Part shown: positions 40,529-48,974 of the stretch, one piece after another | How positions within the stretch are numbered: the first letter of the stretch is position 1 | Layout of the letters: each line of letters begins with the position of its first letter | NCBI RefSeq assembly: GCF_900021165.1 | Contig: NZ_FCOQ01000032.1 | Coordinates: forward strand, 36,903 to 100,902 | Direction: 5' to 3' | Length of the DNA: 64,000 bases | Source of the DNA: Paenibacillus phocaeensis | Lineage (GTDB): Bacteria > Bacillota > Bacilli > Paenibacillales > Paenibacillaceae | Notes under the pieces: generated by a model | What the model was told of the DNA's origin: nothing | The model's database searches: none | Seen by the model: the letters and a program-made list of their open reading frames with translations, nothing else | Position numbers and translations under genes: made by a program

Positions 40529-41569
40529 ATGGCAGTATACAAAGACAAGATACGAAATACTTATTATTTTCGTGTCCGGTACAAAGACATTTACGGGCGG
40601 CCACAACAGAAGCTAAAACGTGGATTTAAGAAGCGGCAGGATGCTATCTTAGCTGAAGCGGAATTTTTGACTAATGAAGTTAAGCAGTACAGCGATAATG
40701 TCACATTTGATGAACTATTCGAACACAACATCAAGTATAAAAATCTCAAAGAAAAAACTATCCGTCGGCGAACAAACGAGTATAAACATCATATCAAGCC
40801 GAGATTTGGACACATAAAAGTGAAAGACGTGACTCTTCAGCAAGTGCTTGATTTCAAAGTGTACCTGGAGAATGAACTAGAATCACTAAATAGTGCGAGG
40901 ACGGTTTACAGTAACTTCAAAGTCCTAATCAACCATGCCATTAAATTTTTCGGGTTGAAAGTCGATCCGACCATTGCGGCCGGATCCATTCAACGAGTAC
41001 GCCCAAAAATCAACTTTATTCGACGAGATGACTTTGAACGTCGTGTAGCCGGACTCGAACATCTGCATTACAAGGATTTGGCTCGATTGCTGTTTTACAC
41101 GGGATTACGTGTAGGTGAGGGAATGGCACTTAAATGGACGGATATCGATTTGGATAAATCTCAGCTCCATGTAAGTAAAACATTAGATATAGCCACACGA
41201 GAACCTACATCACCTAAAACGAAGGGTAGCGTGGGGTATGTTCCTTTTCCGGGATTTATACGCGACATGCTTGAGGAAATAAAAAAAGAATCCGCAGATA
41301 AAATCTACGGATTCAATGAAGATATGTTTGTCTTTGGCGGAGTGGCCCCATACCACTACTCCCATTTTCACAAACATTTTAAAAAAGTGTTTCCAGAGTT
41401 AAGAATTCACGATTTGCGTCACAGCTACGCCTCATATCTTATAAATAAAGGCGTAGACATCTATCTCGTAAAGGAGCTAATGAGACACGATGACATAAAG
41501 CAAACCGCTAATACTTACGGCCATCTCTACGTTGAACGCAAGCATGAAGTAATGAGCGTATTTGACTAA
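40529..41569 (+). CDS. int: Tyrosine integrase
   Basis: 346 residues. Catalytic residues are visible: Arg194 in TGLRVGEG, Lys232 in SPKTKGSVGYVP, His294 and Arg297 in HDLRHSYAS, His320 in LMRHDDI, and the nucleophile Tyr330 in ANTYGHLY. An N-terminal arm-binding domain (TYYFRVRYKDIYGRPQQKLK) and a core-binding SAM-like domain (about 55-150) come first, the Tn916-like phage class. It sits 66 bases from sufB, beside attR, as expected for the recombinase that inserted this element. Confidence 0.96.
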   Translation: MAVYKDKIRNTYYFRVRYKDIYGRPQQKLKRGFKKRQDAILAEAEFLTNEVKQYSDNVTFDELFEHNIKYKNLKEKTIRRRTNEYKHHIKPRFGHIKVKDVTLQQVLDFKVYLENELESLNSARTVYSNFKVLINHAIKFFGLKVDPTIAAGSIQRVRPKINFIRRDDFERRVAGLEHLHYKDLARLLFYTGLRVGEGMALKWTDIDLDKSQLHVSKTLDIATREPTSPKTKGSVGYVPFPGFIRDMLEEIKKESADKIYGFNEDMFVFGGVAPYHYSHFHKHFKKVFPELRIHDLRHSYASYLINKGVDIYLVKELMRHDDIKQTANTYGHLYVERKHEVMSVFD

Positions 41570-41570
41570 T

Positions 41571-41589
41571 CGGTATCATTTCGGTATCA
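41571..41589. repeat. Paired CGGTATCA repeats, candidate integrase arm sites (right)
   Basis: CGGTATCA at 41571-41578 and 41582-41589, an 11-base period, directly after the integrase stop. Followed by CGATAC, giving a GTATCGTGATAC-type palindrome. Same octamer and orientation as at 1220-1239. Confidence 0.55.
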
Positions 41590-41635
41590 CGATACAGAAA
41601 TCGAACCGAAAATAGTTGATACGCTTAGCATTTTC

Positions 41636-43033
41636 TCACCCGATACTACCTTCCATTTCGAATTTGATCAACCGGTTCATTTCCACCGCGTATTCCATCG
41701 GCAGCTCTTTCGTGAACGGCTCGATGAAGCCCATCACGATCATCTGCGTGGCTTCCTCTTCGGTGAGACCGCGGCTCATCAGATAGAAGAGCTGCTCCTC
41801 GGATACTTTCGATACGGTCGCTTCATGCTCGAGCGTGATGTTGTCGTTCATGATTTCGTTATAAGGAATCGTATCGGACGTCGACTCGTTGTCGAGAATC
41901 AGCGTATCGCATTTGATGTTCGATTTCGCGCCTTCCGCCTGACGGCCGAAGGAAGCGAGACCGCGGTAGGTGACCTTGCCGCCGTGTTTGGAAATCGACT
42001 TCGACACGATCGTTGACGTTGTATCCGGCGCCAGGTGAATCATTTTCGCCCCGGCATCCTGGAGCTGGCCTTTGCCGGCAACGGCGATGGACAGCACGCT
42101 GCCTTTCGCGCCGCGGCCTTTCAAGATCACCGCCGGATATTTCATCGTCAGCTTGGAGCCGATGTTGCCGTCAACCCATTCCATATTGGCGTTCTCTTCG
42201 GCAACCGCCCGTTTGGTAACCAGATTGTAGATGTTAGGTGCCCAGTTCTGGATCGTCGTGTAGCGAACGCGAGCGTCCTTCTTCACAATGATCTCTACAA
42301 CCGCGCTATGCAGCGAGTTCGTGCTGTAGATCGGCGCCGTACAGCCTTCGGTATAGTGCACGAAGCTGCCTTCGTCGGCGATGATCAGCGTCCGTTCGAA
42401 CTGCCCCATGTTCTCCGAGTTGATCCGGAAGTAAGCCTGCAGCGGCACTTCGCATTTCACGCCTTTCGGGACGTAAATAAAGCTGCCCCCGGACCACACA
42501 GCGCTGTTCAGAGCTGCGAACTTGTTGTCCGCCGCAGGAACGACCGTCCCGAAATACTCCTTGAACAATTCCGGATATTCCCGCAGTGCGGAATCCGTAT
42601 CCATGAAGATAACCCCTTGATCTTCCAGGTCCTTCTGGATGCTGTGGTACACGACCTCCGATTCGTATTGCGCGGAGACGCCGGCCAAGAACTTCTGCTC
42701 AGCTTCCGGAATTCCCAGCTTATCAAAGGTTTCCTTGATTTCCGCCGGAACTTCCTCCCACGTCTTGCCTTGCTTCTCGGAAGGTCTTACATAATACTGA
42801 ATATCGTTAAAATCAAGCTCGCTCAAGTCGCCGCCCCAGCGCGGCATCGGCATCTTCTCGAACTGCTCCAGCGATTTCAGGCGGAAATTCAGCATCCACT
42901 CCGGCTCGCCTTTGATACGGGAGATCTCCGTCACGATTTCACGGGTCAAGCCTTTGCCCGATTGAAAAATCGCCTTGTGTTCATCCCGGAAGCCATATTT
43001 ATACTCTTCCAATTCCGGTGCTTTTTTGGCCAT
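41636..43033 (-). CDS. sufB: Fe-S cluster assembly scaffold SufB
   Basis: 465 residues, the standard length. It has EYKYGFRDEHKAIFQSGKGL near the start, EVPLQAYFRINSENMGQFER in the beta-helix and ends NRLIKFEMEGSIG. SufB with SufC and SufD builds iron-sulfur clusters. The final codons GGT AGT ATC GGG TGA are supplied by the prophage attR side; the displaced host version at attL encodes the same residues with GGC TCG and TAA. It is the last gene of sufCDSUB and now lacks its native terminator. Confidence 0.97.
   Translation of the reverse strand: MAKKAPELEEYKYGFRDEHKAIFQSGKGLTREIVTEISRIKGEPEWMLNFRLKSLEQFEKMPMPRWGGDLSELDFNDIQYYVRPSEKQGKTWEEVPAEIKETFDKLGIPEAEQKFLAGVSAQYESEVVYHSIQKDLEDQGVIFMDTDSALREYPELFKEYFGTVVPAADNKFAALNSAVWSGGSFIYVPKGVKCEVPLQAYFRINSENMGQFERTLIIADEGSFVHYTEGCTAPIYSTNSLHSAVVEIIVKKDARVRYTTIQNWAPNIYNLVTKRAVAEENANMEWVDGNIGSKLTMKYPAVILKGRGAKGSVLSIAVAGKGQLQDAGAKMIHLAPDTTSTIVSKSISKHGGKVTYRGLASFGRQAEGAKSNIKCDTLILDNESTSDTIPYNEIMNDNITLEHEATVSKVSEEQLFYLMSRGLTEEEATQMIVMGFIEPFTKELPMEYAVEMNRLIKFEMEGSIG
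41638..41659. repeat. Prophage attachment site, right junction (attR)
   Basis: Same core as at 1095-1116: CCTTCCATTTC (41649-41659) and ACCCGAT (41638-41644). It overlaps the last codons of sufB. Left of the core is phage sequence that now provides the final codons and stop of sufB; right of it is host sufB. Confidence 0.85.
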
Positions 43034-43055
43034 GTTCGGCTACCTCCTTAGGGGA

Positions 43056-43481
43056 TTAATGTTCCGCTTGGATTCCTTTTTTCAGCGCGTTCCAAGCTAG
43101 CGTAGCGCATTTGATGCGGGCAGGAAATTTATTAACGCCGGATAAGGCCTCAAGATCTTCATAATCGTCGAAATCCACCGATTCTCCCATCATCAGCCGG
43201 GAGAACCGTCCAGCCAGATCCATCGCTTCGTCGAAGGTCCGGCCTTTGACCGCCTCTGTCATCATCGAAGCCGAGGACATGCTGATAGAGCAACCTTCCC
43301 CGGTAAACCGGGCGTCCTTGACGATATCATCTTCCACAATCAACTGCAGGGAAATGCGGTCACCGCAGGTCGGATTGTTCAAATCGACCGTCAGTGCGCC
43401 TTCCTCAAACTTCCCGCGGTTCCGCGGGTTCTTATAATGATCCATTATGACTCGGCGGTACAGATCGTCCAGTTGCATCAC
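43056..43481 (-). CDS. sufU: SufU, zinc-dependent sulfur relay protein
   Basis: 141 residues. Three conserved Cys are visible in NNPTCGDRI, TGEGCSISMSSASM and ARIKCATLAW, with Asp in the first motif, as in Gram-positive SufU that takes sulfur from SufS. It starts MMQLDDLYRRVIMDHYKNPR. Overlaps sufS by four bases. Confidence 0.97.
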   Translation of the reverse strand: MMQLDDLYRRVIMDHYKNPRNRGKFEEGALTVDLNNPTCGDRISLQLIVEDDIVKDARFTGEGCSISMSSASMMTEAVKGRTFDEAMDLAGRFSRLMMGESVDFDDYEDLEALSGVNKFPARIKCATLAWNALKKGIQAEH

Positions 43482-44698
43482 CCAAAATACTCCTTTGTTT
43501 GGATTAAAGCTTCCGCCAGTCGGTCGATATCCTGTTCCGTATTATATAAATACAGGCTGGCTCTGGCCGTTGCGCTCGCTTCAAGCCAGCGCATCAGCGG
43601 TTGGCAGCAGTGGTGGCCCGCCCGGATGGCGATGCCGGAAGCATCGAGCACAGTCGCAACATCATGCGGATGGATGTCCTGCAGATTGAAGGTGATCAGG
43701 CCCACCTCACGCTCGCGCGGTCCGTATAGGGTCAGCCCTTCAATCTCCGACAGGCGGTTTATCGCATAAGCGGCGAGTTTGGCCTCATGCCGGTGAATTT
43801 CCTCAAGCCCGATGCCTTCCAGGAAATCGATGGCCGCCGCCAGCCCAACTGCACCGGCGATAATCGGCGTGCCGCCTTCAAATTTCCACGGAAGCTCCTT
43901 CCAGCTCGATTCATACAGTCCGACATCATCGATCATTTCCCCGCCGTATTCGATCGGCTCCATGGATTCCAGCAAATGCTTCTTCCCATATAGTACCCCA
44001 ATTCCGGTTGGCGCGCACATCTTATGGCCGGAAAAAGCATAAAAATCAGCATCCAGCTCCTGTACGTTGATCTTCATATGCGGGGTGCTTTGCGCTCCGT
44101 CGACAACCATGACAGCCCCGTTACGATGGGCGATGGTCGCCAGCTCCTTGATGGGATTAACGACCCCCAGCACGTTGGAGACATAAGCGGTCGCCACGAT
44201 TTTCGTCTTGGCGGTAATCGTCTTCTCCGCATCCGCCAGATCGATATGGCCGTCCGGCTGCAGCGGAATATATTTGAGCACGGCTTTCTTCTTCAAGGCC
44301 AGTTGCTGCCACGGGATCAGATTGCTGTGGTGCTCCATCGGAGTGATGACGATTTCGTCCCCTTCTCCGACGTTCGCAGATCCGTAGGAGGAAGCGACCA
44401 GATTCAGCGCCGTCGTGGTGCCGCGGGTAAAGATGATCTCCTCCCGGCGCGCCGCGCCGATGAAGCGGGCAACCTTCTCGCGAGCGTTCTCGTACGCGTC
44501 GGTTGCCCGGCTGCCCAGCGTGTGGACGCCGCGATGCACATTCGCGTTATCCCATTCGTAATAATGCTTGATCGCTTCGATCACGACGGCCGGCTTCTGT
44601 GAGGAAGCCGCACTGTCGAGGTAAACGAGCGGGTGCCCGTTGACATCTTGCTGCAAAATCGGGAATAACTGCTTGAGCTCTTCGGCGCGGATGCTCAT
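43478..44698 (-). CDS. sufS: Cysteine desulfurase SufS
   Basis: 406 residues. The PLP lysine is in AFSGHKMCAPTGIG, the active cysteine in IRAGHHCCQPLM, and GTTTALNLVASSYG is the cofactor-binding region. It supplies sulfur to SufU. Overlaps sufD by four bases (ATGA). Confidence 0.97.
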   Translation of the reverse strand: MSIRAEELKQLFPILQQDVNGHPLVYLDSAASSQKPAVVIEAIKHYYEWDNANVHRGVHTLGSRATDAYENAREKVARFIGAARREEIIFTRGTTTALNLVASSYGSANVGEGDEIVITPMEHHSNLIPWQQLALKKKAVLKYIPLQPDGHIDLADAEKTITAKTKIVATAYVSNVLGVVNPIKELATIAHRNGAVMVVDGAQSTPHMKINVQELDADFYAFSGHKMCAPTGIGVLYGKKHLLESMEPIEYGGEMIDDVGLYESSWKELPWKFEGGTPIIAGAVGLAAAIDFLEGIGLEEIHRHEAKLAAYAINRLSEIEGLTLYGPREREVGLITFNLQDIHPHDVATVLDASGIAIRAGHHCCQPLMRWLEASATARASLYLYNTEQDIDRLAEALIQTKEYFG

Positions 44699-45996
44699 TG
44701 TCCTAACTTCCTTTCCACCAGACCCTGCAGTTGCTTCTGCAACGGCTCCAGCGGGATATCCGATACAACAGGCGCCAGGAAGCCGTAAATGACCAGACGT
44801 TCAGCATCTGCACGGGTAATCCCCCGGGACATCAGATAGTAGATTTGCTCCGGATTCACTTGCCCTACGGAAGCGGCGTGTCCGGCGGATACGTCATCCT
44901 CGTCAATCAGCAGGATCGGGTTCGCGTCGCCGCGGGCTTTCGGGCTCAGCATCAGCACTTTCTCGGTTTGCTGGCCGTCCGCTTTGGTGGCGCCCTTCTC
45001 AATCTTCGTAATGCCATTGATGATGGCGGTCGCCTCTTCCCGCATGACCGCACGGGTGATCATTTGACTCGCCGAGCTCTTGCCGTAATGGACGGCCTTC
45101 GTCGTATAGTTCAGGCGTTGTTTGCCGGAACCGACAGCGATGACCTTCGCATCGGAGGTCGAGCCGTTGCCTTTCAGAATCGACAGCGTTTCGCTTGCCG
45201 AATCGCCGCCGTTCATTTCGCCGATAATCCATTCGATGCTGCCGTCGTTCTCAACGACGGCCCGGCGGTAGGTCAGATCCGTCGCTTGCTCGCCCAAATG
45301 GTGAACCGTGGCGAATTGGACCTTGGCGCCCGGTTTAACGATCACTTCGGCTGCCCCGTTATGCACAATGTTCCCATTCAGGTTAACCGAAATATAGTTA
45401 TCCACGTAAGTAACGCGGCTGTTCGTATCCGCTACGATCAAGACGTGCGGCGCAAAAGCGGATCCGGCATCGTCGAGCAGGAAAATGCTCTGCAGCGGCG
45501 TATCGATCTCCACGTTCTTCGGAATATACAGGAATACCCCGCCGTTCCACAATGCCGAATGCAAAGCGGACATGCGGTTCTCGTCAGTCTTAATAACGCT
45601 GTGAAGATGCGGCTTCACGAGATCGCCATGCTCCCGCACCGCCGTTTCCAAGTCGGTGAAAATCACCCCTTGGCCAGCGAGCTCCGGCGCCAGTCGAGTA
45701 TATACGGTATCAGCATTCCGCTGAACGATTAGATTGCTCTGCTCGGTCAAGTCTACCAGCGATTGAACGCTCTCGGGAAGCTGCTGCTGCTTCTCCCCGC
45801 GGGTCTCGCCAAGCGTTCCGTAGTTGTTCAAATCCCAGCGATCCAGGCGTGTTTTTTCCAATTTAGGCAGTTCCAGTTCCGCCGCCAGCTGCAGCGCCTT
45901 CGTCCGGCTGTCCGTCAGCCAGGCCGGTTCGCCGCGCTTCGCGGACAGTTGTCTGAGTTGCTCCGCTTCAACCGGAAGTACGGTTTGTGTCGTCAT
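44695..45996 (-). CDS. sufD: Fe-S cluster assembly protein SufD
   Basis: 433 residues, beta-helical, with VEIDTPLQSIFLLDDAG and the SufBD core DEDDVSAGHAASVGQVNPEQ near the C-terminus. Partner of SufB and SufC. 19 bases separate it from sufC. Confidence 0.97.
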   Translation of the reverse strand: MTTQTVLPVEAEQLRQLSAKRGEPAWLTDSRTKALQLAAELELPKLEKTRLDRWDLNNYGTLGETRGEKQQQLPESVQSLVDLTEQSNLIVQRNADTVYTRLAPELAGQGVIFTDLETAVREHGDLVKPHLHSVIKTDENRMSALHSALWNGGVFLYIPKNVEIDTPLQSIFLLDDAGSAFAPHVLIVADTNSRVTYVDNYISVNLNGNIVHNGAAEVIVKPGAKVQFATVHHLGEQATDLTYRRAVVENDGSIEWIIGEMNGGDSASETLSILKGNGSTSDAKVIAVGSGKQRLNYTTKAVHYGKSSASQMITRAVMREEATAIINGITKIEKGATKADGQQTEKVLMLSPKARGDANPILLIDEDDVSAGHAASVGQVNPEQIYYLMSRGITRADAERLVIYGFLAPVVSDIPLEPLQKQLQGLVERKLGQ

Positions 45997-46015
45997 TCTC
46001 TACTCCTCCTTCCGA

Positions 46016-46798
46016 TTAGGCTTCTTGACCAACCGTTTCGTCCACGATGCCCAGCTCTTCCTTGACCCAATCGTAACCTTCGGCCTCCAGGCGTTCAGCC
46101 AGTTCAGGACCGCCGGATTTCACGATGCGCCCTTGCATCATAACGTGCACGAAGTCCGGTTTGATATAATTCAACAGGCGTTGGTAGTGGGTAATGATCA
46201 GGAAGCCGCGGTCTTCGCTGCGCATGGAGTTCACGCCATTGGCGACGATCCGCAAGGCGTCGATATCCAGACCGGAGTCGATTTCGTCCAGAATCACGAT
46301 CTTCGGATCCAGCAGCAGCATTTGCAGAATTTCATTCCGCTTCTTCTCCCCGCCGGAGAACCCTTCGTTCAAATACCGGTGCGCGAATTCCGGATTCATC
46401 TCCAGCACCTTCATCTGCTCTTCCATTTGACGGATGAATTTGATCAGGGAAATTTCATTTCCTTCGCCGCGGCGAGCATTAATCGCACTGCGCAGGAAAT
46501 CGGAGTTGGTTACGCCGGCGATTTCACTCGGATATTGCATTGCCAGGAACAAGCCGGCACGAGCGCGCTCGTCAACAGCCATCTCCAGAACGTCTTCGCC
46601 GTTCAGCGTAACCTTGCCGTCCGTTACTTCATATTTCGGATGCCCCATCAGCGCGGAAGCCAGCGTACTTTTCCCGGTTCCGTTCGGTCCCATAATGGCG
46701 TGAATTTCCCCGCCTTTTATCTCAAGATTGATCCCCTTCAGGATCTCCTTCTCCTCGATTGTCGCCTTAAGTTCTTCAACTACAAAATGAGTTGCCAT
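46016..46798 (-). CDS. sufC: Fe-S cluster assembly ATPase SufC
   Basis: 260 residues from the ATG at 46798 with GAAGGAG seven bases upstream; an in-frame start at 46819 is less likely. Walker A GPNGTGKST, signature SGGEKKRNE, Walker B PKIVILDEIDSGLD. First gene of the operon and its ATPase. Confidence 0.97.
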   Translation of the reverse strand: MATHFVVEELKATIEEKEILKGINLEIKGGEIHAIMGPNGTGKSTLASALMGHPKYEVTDGKVTLNGEDVLEMAVDERARAGLFLAMQYPSEIAGVTNSDFLRSAINARRGEGNEISLIKFIRQMEEQMKVLEMNPEFAHRYLNEGFSGGEKKRNEILQMLLLDPKIVILDEIDSGLDIDALRIVANGVNSMRSEDRGFLIITHYQRLLNYIKPDFVHVMMQGRIVKSGGPELAERLEAEGYDWVKEELGIVDETVGQEA

Positions 46799-46864
46799 GT
46801 AACTGCTCCTTCCATCCACGAAAATTGACGTTATTTGCCCAGGGACGCCGCCCTTGTTCTCGCC

Positions 46865-46933
46865 ATTATATCATAACTATTATCACATTAGAATGATTCT
46901 AAGTGATTCTCAATGATTCTCACTACATTCTAA
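46865..46933 (-). promoter_or_regulatory. suf promoter with Fur/PerR-like box
   Basis: On the minus strand an extended -10 (TGATATAAT; TATAAT at 46865-46870) lies upstream of sufC with no good -35. TTAGAATGATTCTAA at 46888-46902 is a perfect 7-1-7 inverted repeat, the layout of Fur, PerR and Zur boxes. TGATTCT is repeated at 46894, 46904 and 46914, an exact 10-bp period, and another ATTCTAA ends at 46933. Control by iron or peroxide is therefore likely, though which Fur-family regulator binds is unknown. Confidence 0.6.
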
Positions 46934-47031
46934 CCTACTTTACAGGCATAAGCAACGTATGCCAGCGGATATAAACTCACAGGTCCCCTCTTTGTCACAG
47001 ACACGTCAGAATTGCCGGGATCCCCTCATGC

Positions 47032-47068
47032 AAAAGGACCTGGCCTTTGCTTGCGGCCAAGCCCTTTC
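47032..47068 (-). terminator. Terminator of dps
   Basis: On the minus strand AAAGGGCTTGGCC pairs with GGCCAGGTCCTTT at 11 of 13 positions and TTTTGC follows. Confidence 0.65.
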
Positions 47069-47093
47069 CGGGTTTGCGATGCTTAAATTGCTC

Positions 47094-47585
47094 TTATTTC
47101 GACAAGTTCCATCCATCCAGGAATGCTCGAAGCATCCACATCTGCTTCTCCAGCTTGCCTAGGTAGCCGGTTAACAGATCGCTGGTGGCAGGATCCTCCG
47201 CCTTGTCAGCCAGCGCGATCCCTTCTTGGTACGCCTCGGTCAGCGTTGCCAGATCCTCAAGCACGTGCTGCACCATCGCTTGCGGTTCCTCTTTGCCGGC
47301 GGCTTCCTGAATGGTTGCCAGCTCCAGATACTCCTTCAGCGACGCGGCCGGAGCCCATTTCAAGGTCAGCATCCGTTCAGCAATGGCATCCATCTGTTCT
47401 GTAACTTCATTATATAGTTCCTCAAATTTGACGTGCAGCCGGAAGAAGTTGCTTCCTTGCACGTACCAATGATAATTGTGCAGCTTCACATAAAGCACGT
47501 TCAAGTTGGCGACCTGTTCGTTCAACAGCTGCTCCAGGCTCGACTTCTTCGTGTTCCCTGCAGATTTTGCTTCCGAATTGGCCAT
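47094..47585 (-). CDS. Dps-family ferritin-like DNA-protection protein
   Basis: 163 residues. Inter-subunit ferroxidase residues His39, His51, Asp66 and Glu70 have the spacing of Dps proteins (12, 15, 4). LYVKLHNYHWYVQGSNFFRL is the family signature. Dps stores iron and protects DNA against peroxide. It lies next to the suf operon, but is transcribed separately; no clear PerR box is seen upstream of it. Confidence 0.95.
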   Translation of the reverse strand: MANSEAKSAGNTKKSSLEQLLNEQVANLNVLYVKLHNYHWYVQGSNFFRLHVKFEELYNEVTEQMDAIAERMLTLKWAPAASLKEYLELATIQEAAGKEEPQAMVQHVLEDLATLTEAYQEGIALADKAEDPATSDLLTGYLGKLEKQMWMLRAFLDGWNLSK

Positions 47586-47797
47586 CCTTATCCCCTGCTT
47601 TCTTCTATGGATTAAGTTGTCATTATCTTACCCTAATTCAATAGTCGTGAAACAGAAAATCGATTTCCAACATCCTCCGTGTAATTTTCTTAAATTTGAT
47701 CTATGATTGTCTAGGCAGGGGTGCTATGATTATTTGGGTAATTTCAACAGAAAGGGAGCGCCCTTCTCTGCTTAACACGTTATATTTTGGGGGAATT

Positions 47798-48343
47798 ATG
47801 GACAATCAGACGGGACAACAACATGAGGAAGAAGAATTAGGCTATTTGTTCAACGTGGAAATTCTGATCAAGGGCACAACGAACCCTTTGGCACTGCAAG
47901 CGTTGCTGAAGCTGCTGAACAGCAGCACAGACATCATAGATTACCGCGTTAATTCCGGAATTGAATTGGGACAGATCATTGAATCGACCCTGGCATCCCG
48001 CAAGCAATCCCGCATCGACAAAGCCAATGCTGTCACGGCCAAGAACAACAGCAAGGAATCGGCCAAGCAGCAGGCTACGGCGGAGAAGAAGAAAAGCGAA
48101 CCGGCCTCGAGCAATTTCAAGGAACTCGCAGCCAGCGATGAATTCCAGGCCTGGATTCAAAACTATATCTCGGCGAACAAGCTGGTTCGATTGTATGTGA
48201 ATCGAAATGGCAAGCGAACGAGCATCCCCTGCCGCATCCTGAATTTCCTTCCGGAAACCTACGCTCTGAACGTATACCACGTCGATGAGAAGCAGGTCTA
48301 CACGCTTAAGCTAAGCGAGGTCATCGACTTTTTGGATACTTGA
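47798..48343 (+). CDS. Conserved protein with Sm-like C-terminal barrel, unknown
   Basis: 181 residues from the ATG at 47798 (GGGGG just upstream; an upstream extension to 47696 has no support). Helical N-terminus (LFNVEILIKGTTNPLALQAL), a Lys/Ala/Ser-rich linker at about 75-110, and a small beta domain at about 120-181 (LVRLYVNRNGKRTSIPCRIL) that resembles an Sm/Hfq-type barrel. No function can be named. Downstream hairpin at 48360-48401. Confidence 0.75.
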   Translation: MDNQTGQQHEEEELGYLFNVEILIKGTTNPLALQALLKLLNSSTDIIDYRVNSGIELGQIIESTLASRKQSRIDKANAVTAKNNSKESAKQQATAEKKKSEPASSNFKELAASDEFQAWIQNYISANKLVRLYVNRNGKRTSIPCRILNFLPETYALNVYHVDEKQVYTLKLSEVIDFLDT

Positions 48344-48357
48344 TCACGGAAGGAAGA

Positions 48358-48404
48358 TGAAGGGCTGACGAACCCCTGGTTCACAGGTGTCGCCAGCCCT
48401 TTGG
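48358..48404. terminator. Shared terminator between convergent genes
   Basis: AAGGGCTGACG pairs with CGCCAGCCCTTT (one mismatch), followed by TGGGTTCTT. It separates the Sm-like gene from the DUF423 gene. Confidence 0.65.
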
Positions 48405-48409
48405 GTTCT

Positions 48410-48799
48410 TCAGGCTCCGGCCCGGGAGGAACCCCTCCAGGCCTCCAGCGCAAGCAGCAGCCAGCCTCCCAGAAACGCCAGCCCTCCAAGCGGCGTCACC
48501 GGCCCCAGCCATCGCCAGCCCCCAGCGGCGAGCCCATATAAACTTCCCGAGAATAAAATGACGCCGATCAGGAACAGCCGCGCACTCCACCGAAGGCGCT
48601 TGGATTCCCCCCATTTCCCGGCCAATAACGCTGCCAGCAGCATCGCGAGGCCATGAATCATTTGATAATGAACCCCGGTTTCAAAAGTTCCGATCGCCGA
48701 CTCCCCGATCCGCTCTTTCAGGATATGAGCCCCAAACGCGCCCAGCGCTACGGCCAGAAACATCACAATCGCTCCGATTCCCGCATATTTTCGCTGCAC
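48410..48799 (-). CDS. DUF423 (YwdK) membrane protein
   Basis: 129 residues from the GTG at 48799 with GGGGCGG eight bases upstream. Four hydrophobic segments; GAIVMFLAVALGAFGAHIL and FETGVHYQMIHGLAMLLAAL are the DUF423 signature. Integral membrane protein of unknown function. Confidence 0.9.
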   Translation of the reverse strand: MQRKYAGIGAIVMFLAVALGAFGAHILKERIGESAIGTFETGVHYQMIHGLAMLLAALLAGKWGESKRLRWSARLFLIGVILFSGSLYGLAAGGWRWLGPVTPLGGLAFLGGWLLLALEAWRGSSRAGA

Positions 48800-48974
48800 G
48801 ACACCATCCGCCCCTCTCAATTTAGTTCACGAACTTCACGTCCATCATACCGCAGGGATTCACCTGATTTCCACCGCAGCGATTTCATCCAAAAATATCC
48901 TTGCAATTTTCCGAAGGATGTTTGAAGATGAACTTGAATAGGTTTATATTACCGTATATTAAAGGAGTTTGAAG

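Larger units (their letters stand above)
1106..41659. mobile_element. PBSX-like myovirus prophage integrated in the 3' end of sufB
   Basis: About 40.5 kb bounded by the attL and attR repeats. It holds a full set of modules: integrase, repressor, Cro, antirepressor, replication, RinA-type activator, terminase, portal, capsid, contractile sheath and tube, tape measure, baseplate, fibre, holin and endolysin. Tail gene order matches the xkd genes of the Bacillus defective phage PBSX, but here a replication module, integrase and att sites are present. I see no frameshift or stop in the essential genes, so it may be an inducible prophage. Viability is an inference. Confidence 0.95.

Noticed and set aside
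41636..41659. Disruption of SufB by the prophage
   Set aside because: The phage side restores the same final residues and a stop codon, so the protein is intact.
42035..43051. Plus-strand frame of 338 codons opposite sufB
   Set aside because: Antisense shadow of sufB; no ribosome binding site and no recognisable domain. The same holds for frames opposite sufD (44731-45732), yhbH (52606-53637) and prkA (61250-62308).
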